A stretch of DNA of 64,000 nucleotides from a virus. Where the stretch lies: the IMG/VR virus record IMGVR_UViG_3300024243_000005, positions 1 through 64,000 of that record; one strand, 5' to 3'. This document shows, one piece after another, positions 1-8,562 of this stretch (its first letter is position 1; every line of letters starts with the position of its first letter). A program made the position numbers and the translations under genes. The notes under the pieces were generated by a model. That model was not told the origin of the DNA and searched no databases. It was given only the letters and a program-made list of their open reading frames with translations.

Positions 1-129
1 GAGGTCATCACGCCGTTCGCGCTTCAACACAATTCTTCGTACGCTGGAGTCGAAAGCCACCGCTGCCACGATGAGTGGCCCTGCGATAGACCCGTAGCCT
101 ACTTCGTCTGCGCCTATGACCAGATTCAT
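1..129 (-). CDS. rnhB: Ribonuclease HII, N-terminal part (cut by window edge)
   Basis: Only the first 43 residues lie in the window. They begin MNLVIGADEVGYGSIAGPL, which matches the signature of type 2 RNases H (G-x-D-E-x-G-x-G-x3-G-P) with the first catalytic Asp-Glu pair at residues 8-9. The family cleaves RNA in RNA-DNA hybrids, so in a phage it would remove primers or R-loops during replication. The start codon overlaps the stop of the upstream XRE gene in an ATGA (126-129), so the two are translationally coupled. The remaining catalytic residues are outside the window, so activity cannot be judged. Confidence 0.85.
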   Translation of the reverse strand, partial: MNLVIGADEVGYGSIAGPLIVAAVAFDSSVRRIVLKRERRDDL

Positions 130-518
130 TTCTTTTTCCGGGGGATGAAGACGCTCTTTCCACAGTAGCGGCAGATAACGAACTTGGCGGGGGGTCCTGT
201 AACACGACCACCGTTGCAGTTGGGGCACATGATAATGCGCGTCCCCTTGGCACGAGAGCTGCGCCGCCCCTTCCTCATTGGGGCACGAGGAGTACGGATA
301 ATAGGTGCCACGCCTTTCATCTGCATTAATGCAGTCATCGTCAACCCTAGAACCTTTGCGAGGTTGTAGAGCTGCGTGTAGTTGACCACAGTCTGACCAT
401 TCTCGATGGCCGTGTAATGCGGACGAGAGATACCCAGCCCCAGTGCAACCTCATTCTGTGTGAGCCCTTTCTTGAGGCGCAGTGTAGCCAGCTTTCGTGT
501 CCAAATCTCGTACTCCAT
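126..518 (-). CDS. XRE-family HTH regulator with C-terminal zinc ribbon
   Basis: This 130-residue protein has an N-terminal Cro/CI-type helix-turn-helix (about residues 8-62, including TQNEVALGLGISRPHYTAIE). A basic linker (residues 76-92, rich in Arg/Lys) follows, then a C-terminal four-cysteine zinc ribbon (C96, C99, C114, C117). A strong Shine-Dalgarno (TAGGAG) sits 5 nt before the ATG at 518. It lies between the DinG-like helicase gene and RNase HII in one minus-strand operon. The HTH suggests sequence-specific DNA binding and a role as a phage transcription regulator; the zinc ribbon fusion is not typical of CI/Cro repressors. Its target is unknown; the repeated 13-bp palindrome in this genome is one possible site. 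Confidence 0.85.
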   Translation of the reverse strand: MEYEIWTRKLATLRLKKGLTQNEVALGLGISRPHYTAIENGQTVVNYTQLYNLAKVLGLTMTALMQMKGVAPIIRTPRAPMRKGRRSSRAKGTRIIMCPNCNGGRVTGPPAKFVICRYCGKSVFIPRKKK

Positions 519-526
519 TGTGTCTC

Positions 527-2668
527 CTACGTATCGAGCCCCATGCTATCGAACAACATCTTTACGTAATGTACGCGGTGAGTGTACTGCGGGAAGGGCA
601 GAGCCTTGATGATCTGCTGGCCGTACCCCCGCCACAGACGCGTCTTTCCAACATCCTTGGGGTTCAGGCTCTTGTTCCCAGCAGTCCAGATGCGCGGGTC
701 AAGGATCGCCACCACACCCTTATCAGTGCGTGTACGAATCAGCCGCCCGGCAGCTTGCTCAATGTCTGCGCGCATGCGGGGGAAGTAGTAGTCCTTCCAG
801 AACCGCTGTCCCAGTGCCTTCTCCTTGGCCTGAATGAGGGGGTCTCGCGGGTTGGGGAAGGGAATCTTCGGGATGATGACCAGGCGCAGCTTGGTTCCCT
901 GGACATCCACACCCTCAAAGAAGGATTTGGACCCCAGGAGAATGGCGTTGTCTTCGTCCATGAAGTGTTCGAACACCTCAGCAGGGCGCACACCCTTGCG
1001 CTGGGCGAAGAGGGGGTAGCGCTCATCCAGACCCCACTCATCCACGAGAAGATCATGCACTTGGGAAAGGTCAGCGATGGAGGAAAACAACACCATGGCC
1101 GCGCCTCGTGACAGCCGCGTGAGAGCGTCCACCTCCTCTGCAATCTCCATGTGCCAGCCTTCGGTGCCAGGGCGCGAGATGTGCTTGGGGATGTAGACGA
1201 GGCTGCGGTCGTACGGGAAGGGGGACGCCACTGAGATGGAAGAGGTGGGACGCAGGCCCAGCTCGACGCGGAGGGAATCAGCGTTGAGGGTGGCACTGGT
1301 CATGGTGGTCATGTGGGGCCGTGATAGAACAGGCCCGGTGAGCGGCGCTAAGTTGACCGGCATCTGGACGATCTTCGGACGCCCGTCTCGCAGCTCCTCG
1401 CGGGCAAAGACGTAGTTCTCATCGTTGTCCTCGGCTTCAGTAGCGTGCAGGAAGTCCCGGTTCTTGTTGATGCCATCCACCACACGCTGCACCACCATGA
1501 CACCATCCATCTCTGGGTCATCGTCCGCACCACCTTCGACTCCACGCTTGGACCGCTTGGCCATACGGTCGGCGGTAGAAGACCACATCTCATGATTGAT
1601 GGTCTCCAGCATGTCGGCGGTCGTGGGGCCGTCCTTCTCGCTTTTGCACCCCTCCGCGTAGTCACCCCAGGTGCCCTTGGCGTACGTATCCAACTCTTTC
1701 TCCAGCTCGTTGAGGATGCTGACGCCGTCGTCCTTGGCATCACCCATGAAGCCCGGGGGCAGGAGGTGAGTATCATCGGGGTTGGGGATGTTCTTGAAGA
1801 TGGCTTCCCACCGAGCACACGCGTAGTCAGGGTCCAGGTTGTACTCGATGTCCTCCCGATCCAGCTTACCCAGGACACGCTTCATCCAGGTGGGGGTCAG
1901 CGTATCGGAAAAGGCGCTGCGGAAGAACTCGGGTGATGTGTGTGCCTCATCGACGACGAGGACCTCGTACAACCCAAACAAGCGTCCGGAGCCGAGGCGC
2001 ATATCGAACCCGAGGAGACTGTGGTTGACCACAACTATCTTGGCGTCGCGAGCGCGCTCCTTCATCTCTTTGTACCCACACGTGCGGCGACACCCAGAGC
2101 AGTCCTCCGCTGTCACCATGTTCATGGGGTACGCCGTACTCCCGGGGAACTCATTGAGGTCTCCAGGGTGGGACCCATCCAACCACTCCAAAGCGTGCTT
2201 GCGGAGCGCGGACTTTCCCTCCTTCTCAAACAGACGATTGGCGCGGCGAAGCTCGTGCTTGCACAGGTAGTTGGACTTTCCCTTGATGGATTCGAACGTG
2301 AAGGGCACACCCAACACAGCTTGCAGGTGGGGGAGATCTTTCTTGGCGAGCTGATCCTGAAGGGACTTCTTGCCTGTCGAGATGACCACACGGTAAGGGC
2401 TGAGTACAGCGGCGATGGAGTAGGGAAACGTCTTGCCGACGCCGCAGCCACCCTCCGCCATCACACAACCACCATTCTGCATGGCGTCGTTGAGGTGTCT
2501 GGCGATCTCAATTTGGCCAGGCCGCACTTCCTTCACCACACCGAGGCGCGGATCGCTGACAAGCTCCACGACGTCAGGTTGTAGCTCCATGCCACACTTG
2601 AGGCACTTCTTGTCGACCTTCTCTGCCATGTCGAAGGCGACAACCAATTTACATTTTGGGCAAATCAT
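527..2668 (-). CDS. DinG/XPD-like superfamily 2 DNA helicase with N-terminal zinc ribbon
   Basis: The 713-residue protein starts with a zinc ribbon (C3, C6, C22, C25). It then shows Walker A (EGGCGVGKT, about 72-80), the four cysteines expected for an XPD/DinG iron-sulfur cluster (C136, C190, C193, C197) and a DEAH box (240-243). The C-terminal half contains the family segments GSKSFFEGVDVQG and AAGRLIRT (motif VI). DinG-like enzymes unwind DNA 5' to 3' and resolve R-loops and forks, so it probably serves replication or repair. I chose the ATG at 2668 because AAGG lies 6 nt upstream; a GTG at 2671 is directly in front. It is followed 8 nt later by the XRE gene. The fused N-terminal ribbon fits this phage's general habit of adding Cys pairs to enzymes. 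Confidence 0.9.
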   Translation of the reverse strand: MICPKCKLVVAFDMAEKVDKKCLKCGMELQPDVVELVSDPRLGVVKEVRPGQIEIARHLNDAMQNGGCVMAEGGCGVGKTFPYSIAAVLSPYRVVISTGKKSLQDQLAKKDLPHLQAVLGVPFTFESIKGKSNYLCKHELRRANRLFEKEGKSALRKHALEWLDGSHPGDLNEFPGSTAYPMNMVTAEDCSGCRRTCGYKEMKERARDAKIVVVNHSLLGFDMRLGSGRLFGLYEVLVVDEAHTSPEFFRSAFSDTLTPTWMKRVLGKLDREDIEYNLDPDYACARWEAIFKNIPNPDDTHLLPPGFMGDAKDDGVSILNELEKELDTYAKGTWGDYAEGCKSEKDGPTTADMLETINHEMWSSTADRMAKRSKRGVEGGADDDPEMDGVMVVQRVVDGINKNRDFLHATEAEDNDENYVFAREELRDGRPKIVQMPVNLAPLTGPVLSRPHMTTMTSATLNADSLRVELGLRPTSSISVASPFPYDRSLVYIPKHISRPGTEGWHMEIAEEVDALTRLSRGAAMVLFSSIADLSQVHDLLVDEWGLDERYPLFAQRKGVRPAEVFEHFMDEDNAILLGSKSFFEGVDVQGTKLRLVIIPKIPFPNPRDPLIQAKEKALGQRFWKDYYFPRMRADIEQAAGRLIRTRTDKGVVAILDPRIWTAGNKSLNPKDVGKTRLWRGYGQQIIKALPFPQYTHRVHYVKMLFDSMGLDT

Positions 2669-2678
2669 CACTATCCTT

Positions 2679-3278
2679 TTACAGGTTGGTGTCTATGTAG
2701 TCAACAGCCCTGCTTATGACCCGGTGTACGCGTGTCAGCAAGCTCCTCTTCTTGAGCAGCGCAACGGTCACCTCTTGGATACCGCGTCGCTGCCCACTGA
2801 TTCGGTCCCGCACACAGCGAGACACGTCGAGTACCCCACGGTACGTTCCACCGGGGTCCGTTGTGTGGTGTGTCCACCCTTTCCTGTTGCGAGGTAGGGC
2901 GCGAGTCTTCCACCCAGTCCTGGTCCGCACTTTTACGAAGTGTCGCCCTTTGCAGCGCCACTTGCTGGTAGGGCTGAGGCCAAACTCGCACGCGCCGAAG
3001 GGGCCAGTATCCCCAATATACGTGATAGTGCATTTCTTGGTGCGAACGGAACACACACGTACAGGCTTACCAAGCTGCCAAGGTCCGTCCTTACGGTGCG
3101 CTACGTGGCATCTATCAACGGTGAACGGTTCTCCGTCTGCACACGTTTTTCCACTGTACCCATCCCCTGGGTAGTACGCAGTAGCAATACCCGCTTCACG
3201 TGCCACTACCTTATAGTGGTCGGTGTAGGGGCCGGAATTAAAGAAAAGAAAAAGAAGCAGAACCAAGGACTTAATCAT
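2679..3278 (-). CDS. Secreted RlpA-like double-psi beta-barrel protein
   Basis: The 199-residue product starts with a signal-like hydrophobic segment (MIKSLVLLLFLFFNSG). A double-psi barrel follows, marked by GIATAYYPGDGYSG near the start, AHRKDGPWQLGKPVRV in the middle and DTGPFG at the end, the order seen in RlpA, barwin and expansin domains. Such domains bind or cleave glycan strands, so a role in opening or remodelling the host wall is likely. The C-terminal 90 residues are basic and rich in Arg/Thr and were not recognised. Seven or so cysteines suggest disulfides after export. The start at 3278 has AAGGAG 8 nt upstream; the frame is open further upstream, but without such a site. It faces away from the tail operon. 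Confidence 0.75.
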   Translation of the reverse strand: MIKSLVLLLFLFFNSGPYTDHYKVVAREAGIATAYYPGDGYSGKTCADGEPFTVDRCHVAHRKDGPWQLGKPVRVCSVRTKKCTITYIGDTGPFGACEFGLSPTSKWRCKGRHFVKVRTRTGWKTRALPRNRKGWTHHTTDPGGTYRGVLDVSRCVRDRISGQRRGIQEVTVALLKKRSLLTRVHRVISRAVDYIDTNL

Positions 3279-3413
3279 AGGAAGCACTCCTTCTAGTTTA
3301 CGGCGTAAACTTTGAAGCTCCGAAGGGCGGGCTTCACTAACTTGTACCAATAAAATCTATGTTTTTTGCCACTTAGCCGGTATACACTATTGCCCAAGGA
3401 GAAGACTACCCAC
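3279..3413. promoter_or_regulatory. Divergent control region between RlpA-like gene and tail operon
   Basis: This 135-bp gap separates the minus-strand operon from the long plus-strand tail operon, so promoters in both directions are expected. It contains one copy of the repeated palindrome (3297-3309), here extended by one base on each side to GTTTACGGCGTAAAC. A ribosome site AAGGAG (about 3398-3403) serves the plus-strand start. I could not assign convincing -35/-10 pairs to either direction. Confidence 0.55.
3297..3309. repeat. Palindromic site TTTAC-GGC-GTAAA, copy 1
   Basis: Exact copy of the 13-bp TTTAC-N3-GTAAA palindrome, placed in a divergent intergenic region next to the start of the tail operon, where it could act as an operator. 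Eight other exact copies occur in the window. Confidence 0.8.
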
Positions 3414-4136
3414 ATGACACAACAAGGCCCCAAGTCCGACGACCCCAATGCTTCCGCCAACAAGGATCCAGCACCCACACCAGCACCAACCCTGGGAGAT
3501 TACACTCGTGGTGGCGCACCTCCACGTCCCGCACCCCCCACACCGCCAGCACCACTCGCATCCCCTGCTGCACCCGGGGCACCTGCGCCCGAGGCGTCCG
3601 GTCCTGCCGTGGAGAAGAAGCCCGGGGAATCAGGGGCAGATACAACGGTCACTGCCTTTGAGCGTGTAACGGATGCGTTGTCCCCAGTAACGGATTATCG
3701 GAGCTTTCTGAAGCAGAGAAAGATCTCTGTTGAACACGCGGCGGAGATCGTGGACAACATGCTGATTCAAGGCTTCCACGAAGAGAGCTACCCCCTCACG
3801 TCGAAGTTCAGTGTTACGTTCCGCACACGCGAAAAGCGGGACAGCATCCGGCTGCAGACTGCAATCCAAGTACAACAACCATCCTTTCAGATCATCTACG
3901 ACGACATCGTGGCGCGCTACAACCTGGCGGCGTCCCTGGCGTCATTTGGTGATACCGCGTTCTCGTTTCCGGCAGCGGGTGCTGACACAGCGGAGACCGG
4001 CGCAGCGTTCGAAGAGCGCATGAAGTACGTGGAGGGCCTCGCGGACCCAGTGTTCGACAAGCTGCGCACCAAGCTGGCGAAGTTTGACCAACTACTCATC
4101 GATGTGATGCGCGAGGGGGTGGCCGAAAATTTCTAG
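3414..4136 (+). CDS. Tail assembly chaperone, short form (gpG-like)
   Basis: A 240-residue protein with a low-complexity Pro/Ala-rich N-terminus (about residues 20-80) followed by a folded domain. It sits directly before the tape measure gene, and its last codons carry the -1 slippery heptamer A-AAT-TTC just before its TAG stop. This is the layout of lambda G/T and related tail chaperones: a short form and a minor frameshifted form that coat the tape measure protein during tail assembly. The start at 3414 (MTQQGPK) was chosen because AAGGAG lies about 10 nt upstream; the frame extends 16 codons further up without a site. The sequence itself was not recognised; the call rests on position and frameshift signal. 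Confidence 0.75.
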   Translation: MTQQGPKSDDPNASANKDPAPTPAPTLGDYTRGGAPPRPAPPTPPAPLASPAAPGAPAPEASGPAVEKKPGESGADTTVTAFERVTDALSPVTDYRSFLKQRKISVEHAAEIVDNMLIQGFHEESYPLTSKFSVTFRTREKRDSIRLQTAIQVQQPSFQIIYDDIVARYNLAASLASFGDTAFSFPAAGADTAETGAAFEERMKYVEGLADPVFDKLRTKLAKFDQLLIDVMREGVAENF

Positions 4137-4546
4137 CAACCCCGTGGGGTAATGCTCGCGCAACCCTACGGGCGCGCGGGGTTCCTGTCCCGCCGCTGCA
4201 CTCGGTTCAGGACCGCGTTTTGCGCGAGGTGGTACAGCGTGAACGGTTTGAGACATTTCAGAAGAACGCCCACTTGGGGCGTGTCATCGCCATGGCCTTC
4301 GGGATACCCCGAGAGGACCTCATGCGTCTGGAAGATATGCTCGAACTCGCTGTCTACCAAACCGCGTACGACCCAGAAGCAATCCAGCGACGCCTGGCTG
4401 AAGCCCGGCGAGCGGCGAAGGAATTCCGCACCGAGCGGGAGTCTACGGCAGCAACCCTCGCGCGCACTGCGTCATACACTGAGCCCCTTGAAGCCCCGCC
4501 CCCAACCCGATTCATTAAGCGGAAGGGGGTGCCTGAACCCTGGTAA
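3414..4546 (+). CDS. Tail assembly chaperone, -1 frameshift fusion (gpGT-like)
   Basis: Slippage by -1 at 4127-4133 would carry ribosomes past the TAG at 4134 into a second open frame ending at 4546. The fusion is about 377 residues (240 plus 137). The downstream frame has no good independent start: its first candidate is a TTG at 4220 without a ribosome site, while the frame is open back to the slip site. Its product is charged and helical (EAIQRRLAEARRAAKEF and similar). It ends 9 nt before the tape measure start. Known gpGT proteins bind the tape measure through the T part. What I see is the heptamer and the open frame; the frequency of slippage is unknown. Confidence 0.75.
4127..4133 (+). 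other. Programmed -1 ribosomal frameshift site A-AAT-TTC
   Basis: The bases AAATTTC fit the X-XXY-YYZ rule in the zero frame of the chaperone (codons AAT TTC), one codon before the stop. After slipping, AAA and TTT pair and translation continues in the frame that reads through to 4546. Position, frame and neighbouring tape measure gene all agree with tail chaperone frameshifting. Confidence 0.8.
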
Positions 4547-4555
4547 GGTATACAC

Positions 4556-7500
4556 ATGTCCGATGACCCCACAGTAACCGTACGAGAGTTCGTTGAAGGC
4601 GTTAATCTGATGCAGTCCCAGATGGGGCTGTCACAGGGGTCAATGGCTACTTCCGGTGGGCTCCCTCAAGGGTTGAATACCACTGCGCCTTACAACCTAA
4701 CAATCCCGAAACCACACCCGGTGAAGGCGCCCGGGGAGTTCGCACAAGAGGTATCCCACACTGCTCGCGCACAACAATCCTACGCGGATCAGTTCGCTCA
4801 ACGTATACGCCACGTTCAAGCGCAGTACCTCACACCCCACCAGGCACAAGCCTACGCTACTTCTGCAGGGGCAGCATCGTTTACGTCGCTACCGAGTGCG
4901 GCGTTTCAGACAGACCCGTCCATGGGGGTGTTTCGCCCTGGGTTTGCAACGCCCGCTCCGGTAGGCCACCCATCGTCCATCAATCCGCAGTACCCAACAG
5001 CGCAGTATGTTCACCCCGCGTTTCGCCCACACATGCCAACGGGATTCCGTGATCCTCTGGATATGCAATCCGATTGGCAGAACTACGATAATCAGAAGAA
5101 CTTTGCGTCGTGGACAGCGGGACAGGTGCACTCCCCAGGGTGGGGCACCACGGCGGTAGGAGGGGGCATCGGCGGTTTCATGGGGCTTGCTGCAGGTGCA
5201 GCAGGTGCATCGTACATGCCAGGCATGGGGCGCTTTGGGGGCGTCGCACGTGGTCTCACCATGGCAGGGGGTATGGCAGCGGGTGCGTGGGCCGGGGGTG
5301 CTGCAGCACCAGGAATGACGGGAGGGATCACTCGGATGGGGGGCGCCATAATGTCCCCGCTGGTGGACACACGCGCACAGGGGTTGGCGCTACAGAACAT
5401 GTCGCGCGGGTTCGTGACGAGTGGCAATGATCTCAACCCCCTGACAGGGCAGGGCCTGACAACACAATCTAGCGTCGGGTTGTCGAACAATTTGCAGCGT
5501 ATGGTCAGCAACGGCGAGACGGGTGGTTTCAACATCCAGGACATGATTAAGGTAGCGGGTCTGTCTGCTGATTCCGGTATGCTCAACATGTCGCAGACCG
5601 GGGACCAGATTGCAACCCAGGTTAAGAGTGTCGCGAAGGCGCTGAAGTCCTTCATGCGCATTGCGCAAGAGCCAGACATCCGCTCTGCCATGCAAGAGCT
5701 GTCACAGATGCGCCAGTTTGGCCTCAACCTCCCTGAGAGCCTGACTACTGCTGCAGAGACGGTGCGCTACGCGCGTATGGCGGGTACGACGCCCGGCAAC
5801 ATACAAGCCACGGCTGGCCTCCCAGGGGCAATGACGTACCAGCAGCTTGGCATGACTGCGGGTCTTGGTTATCGCACGGGTATGGCTGCAGGGGGCATTG
5901 CACAGCAGGCAGTGAACCGAGGCGTGTTTACACCAGGGCAGCTCGCAATGTCCGGAGGTATGAGGGGAGTACAGCAGACACTAACCGAGGGAGCGGGGGC
6001 CGCGCTGGGTATTGACTTCCAGACGCTGGGTCTCCTTTCTCGGGGCAGTGAGGGGCAGCTCTCCATCGACCAGGGGCGGGTCAACGACCTAATGAATGGG
6101 AATGTTTCGCTGTCGGACATGGCGGGCATGGCGGCATCCAATGTGGGGCGCCTCTCCCAGGGCGTGGGTGCAGAGAATCTCTTCTCCGAGTTCAGCACAC
6201 GGCGTAATGAGCTACGCAATGAGCTAGGCAGCACACTGGGACCACAAGGGTCTCAGATGCTCATGATTCGTGCGGCACAAAGTCTGCGTCAAGAGTTGGG
6301 TGGGAACATCTCCATCGGTGCAGCGCTTCAACAAATTGCACCTGGGATGGCTACAAACCAGATTCGAAGTCTGGAACTCCTGGCCACGAGTCCTGCCTAC
6401 TACGAGAGCCAGTACGCTGGAAACGAACGGCGGATAATGGGGATACGTGGGGCGGAAGCTGAGCGCTTGCAGCGTATGCAATCAGGTAGTGAGGCGTCCA
6501 ACCAGTTGGGGCGTGCCTTCAGCGGTGTAGGGAACGCGGCGTGGGATGCCAAGAGCCACTTCGGGGATTTCTGGGAATCAGCCAGTAGCCTCTTCTCAAG
6601 TACCCCCATGGAGGAATACGCGAAGTCCATGGGCGCGGATTACGTACGCCGCCCTGATGAATTGCTGATTGAATCCAGCAGGGAGTCTGCTCGGCTGCAG
6701 GAGTATGTAGGATCCGAAGAGTACGGACGCTACGCAAGTAGCATGGGACTCCCGAGTGGGAAGACGTCCATGGCAGGGCACTTGAGGCCATCTGGCTGGA
6801 CGCAAGCCAAGAGCGCTGCAGCAGGGCTGCTGCAAGTGGGGGGCACCCTCGCTACGTTTGGGGGCGGTGCTGTTGCTGCAGCGGGTATGGCAGCAACCAT
6901 GGGATCTGGAGCCATTAACGTAAGCTCAAACGCAACGAAGATGCGCAACTCCCTCGGAGGGGTGGGGGCCTGGCTCCAACCTGATTGGCTGATCAACGTC
7001 GACATGGGAGGGGAGAGTGATTATCGGCGTAAGAAACTCGCCAACTGGCACGCAGACGCTGCCACAGCAGGGGCAGGGTTGCGCGACGCTCGCGGTATGT
7101 CCGTCACTGATTCAGTGGCAGTCACGGGGAAGGTACGTGAGGAGTATACGCGCCTGGCAGCTAAGCACGGTGTCACTGGAGACAGAGATTTTCGAGGAGC
7201 CATCGTAACAGGGCTTCGCGGTGTGTTCGAAGAGCATGGGAGTATGTTTGGGGATAAGGCAGTAAGCGATTCTGTGCTGAAAGAGAAGGCGAAAGCAGTG
7301 GTAGCACAATCGACGAGCCCTGCGTTCGCTTCTGAGTTCATCGCAACCATGTGGGACAACGGGCTCCGCACGTCCACCCTCCGAGAGCTACAAGACAGTA
7401 CCCCCGAAGATAGTACCGCTGGTGGTGCAATATCCAAGACCGCGCAAGTGACGGAAGGGGTGCTTGTTGCGGCGAATTACGGTGACCTCACCAAGGTGTT

Positions 7501-8341
7501 AACCAACCGTGTTGAGCGTCTTGACCAGGTCATGGGGACGCACGGTAGCAGCGACGAAGTGCGCGATGCTTTTCGCTCCGCTCTGTCCACGTCGTCCCCA
7601 GAGGAAATGTTGGTCAAGCAAATACGCGCGGCGGAATCGGGGGGCAATGAGGGACGCGCTGCTACTCTGCGCTCCAAGCTGAGCGACTACGTAGGTGACG
7701 AAGATAGAGTGGAGTCTCTCTTGAAGGGCTACACCGCTGCGGCCTACGAGGGGGAAGACAAGGCAACCCGTGTTGCGCTCTCACGCGCCTCTGGGGCGTC
7801 CGAGAAACATGAGGGAAACACAGGCATTCGCTTGGAGGTAGCCAAGAAGCAGCTTGACACAATTCGCGCCACGGACGCGATTGGTCTCGGAGCGTCCAAG
7901 CTCGCTGCTGACTACGGCATCTCATCGTTGAAGACAGGAAACGTAACAGACGCTGGGTTGACTTCTGCCATGGACAGCATCGCCAATTCCCCAGGACAAC
8001 TGGGTAAGCTCAAGAATATGAGCCAGTCGATGTACGCGGCAGTACAGGACAAGGACCTTGGGGCGTTTCGGCAGGGATTGAAAAACATCTCTAGCCGCTA
8101 CGGAAGTGAATTAACGCTCGGGGGAATGGGTACAGGAACCAAGGCAGAGGGGGACATCGCAGCAGCGCAAGGGCAGGTTGAGACGCTGCAGTCTGATGTC
8201 TTGGGAGGTAGCCAGGGGTTCGCTAACGCTGTGCCCGCCTTCGCTGCAGCGGTCAAGAAGCTCAACACAGTGGTTACGATGCAAGAACAACTCACGCGTG
8301 CGCAGTTGAACAGAGAAGCACGTCAAGGCGGAGGCAACTAA
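4556..8341 (+). CDS. Tape measure protein
   Basis: A 1261-residue protein immediately after the frameshifting chaperone, the usual place of the tape measure. It is rich in Gly, Ala and Met, with two hydrophobic glycine-rich stretches (about residues 200-270 and 760-790) typical of the membrane-active parts of tape measure proteins. The C-terminal half is mostly predicted helix. Known tape measures set tail length at roughly 0.15 nm per residue, which would give a tail near 190 nm; this is an inference. TAAGG lies 7 nt before the ATG. No lytic domain is visible. The next gene starts 2 nt after the stop. Confidence 0.8.
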   Translation: MSDDPTVTVREFVEGVNLMQSQMGLSQGSMATSGGLPQGLNTTAPYNLTIPKPHPVKAPGEFAQEVSHTARAQQSYADQFAQRIRHVQAQYLTPHQAQAYATSAGAASFTSLPSAAFQTDPSMGVFRPGFATPAPVGHPSSINPQYPTAQYVHPAFRPHMPTGFRDPLDMQSDWQNYDNQKNFASWTAGQVHSPGWGTTAVGGGIGGFMGLAAGAAGASYMPGMGRFGGVARGLTMAGGMAAGAWAGGAAAPGMTGGITRMGGAIMSPLVDTRAQGLALQNMSRGFVTSGNDLNPLTGQGLTTQSSVGLSNNLQRMVSNGETGGFNIQDMIKVAGLSADSGMLNMSQTGDQIATQVKSVAKALKSFMRIAQEPDIRSAMQELSQMRQFGLNLPESLTTAAETVRYARMAGTTPGNIQATAGLPGAMTYQQLGMTAGLGYRTGMAAGGIAQQAVNRGVFTPGQLAMSGGMRGVQQTLTEGAGAALGIDFQTLGLLSRGSEGQLSIDQGRVNDLMNGNVSLSDMAGMAASNVGRLSQGVGAENLFSEFSTRRNELRNELGSTLGPQGSQMLMIRAAQSLRQELGGNISIGAALQQIAPGMATNQIRSLELLATSPAYYESQYAGNERRIMGIRGAEAERLQRMQSGSEASNQLGRAFSGVGNAAWDAKSHFGDFWESASSLFSSTPMEEYAKSMGADYVRRPDELLIESSRESARLQEYVGSEEYGRYASSMGLPSGKTSMAGHLRPSGWTQAKSAAAGLLQVGGTLATFGGGAVAAAGMAATMGSGAINVSSNATKMRNSLGGVGAWLQPDWLINVDMGGESDYRRKKLANWHADAATAGAGLRDARGMSVTDSVAVTGKVREEYTRLAAKHGVTGDRDFRGAIVTGLRGVFEEHGSMFGDKAVSDSVLKEKAKAVVAQSTSPAFASEFIATMWDNGLRTSTLRELQDSTPEDSTAGGAISKTAQVTEGVLVAANYGDLTKVLTNRVERLDQVMGTHGSSDEVRDAFRSALSTSSPEEMLVKQIRAAESGGNEGRAATLRSKLSDYVGDEDRVESLLKGYTAAAYEGEDKATRVALSRASGASEKHEGNTGIRLEVAKKQLDTIRATDAIGLGASKLAADYGISSLKTGNVTDAGLTSAMDSIANSPGQLGKLKNMSQSMYAAVQDKDLGAFRQGLKNISSRYGSELTLGGMGTGTKAEGDIAAAQGQVETLQSDVLGGSQGFANAVPAFAAAVKKLNTVVTMQEQLTRAQLNREARQGGGN

Positions 8342-8343
8342 AC

Positions 8344-8562
8344 ATGTCTTACCCACCCCGGATTGATAGTGACGACACCGTCCGTGAGATGCTGGTACCC
8401 ACAGCACCCACCGTCTTGAATCTGGTGCACGACACCATCGTTACTGATCTTCGTCGAGGACACTCTGCGCGGGTAGAACTCCCGAGCCTCTATCGCTTGG
8501 CGCACATGATACACTACGGCACTAGCGAACTGGTGTATTCCAAGCAGTTGGAGAGGATGTAA
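8344..8562 (+). CDS. Small tail-operon protein, unknown
   Basis: A 72-residue, mildly charged protein with no motif I recognise. A ribosome site (GGAGGC) lies 8 nt before the ATG, inside the end of the tape measure gene. Its stop overlaps the next start as TAATG at 8560-8564, so the two are translated together. From its place between tape measure and baseplate genes it probably acts in tail assembly, but the sequence does not show how. Confidence 0.7.
   Translation: MSYPPRIDSDDTVREMLVPTAPTVLNLVHDTIVTDLRRGHSARVELPSLYRLAHMIHYGTSELVYSKQLERM

Noticed and set aside
1839-2584. Long open frames opposite the DinG-like gene and other antisense frames
   Set aside because: They lie opposite well-supported genes, have odd compositions and no ribosome sites; GC-rich sequence makes such frames common.
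4220-4546. Separate gene starting at TTG 4220
   Set aside because: No ribosome site; the frame is open back to a slippery sequence, and gene order fits a frameshift extension.
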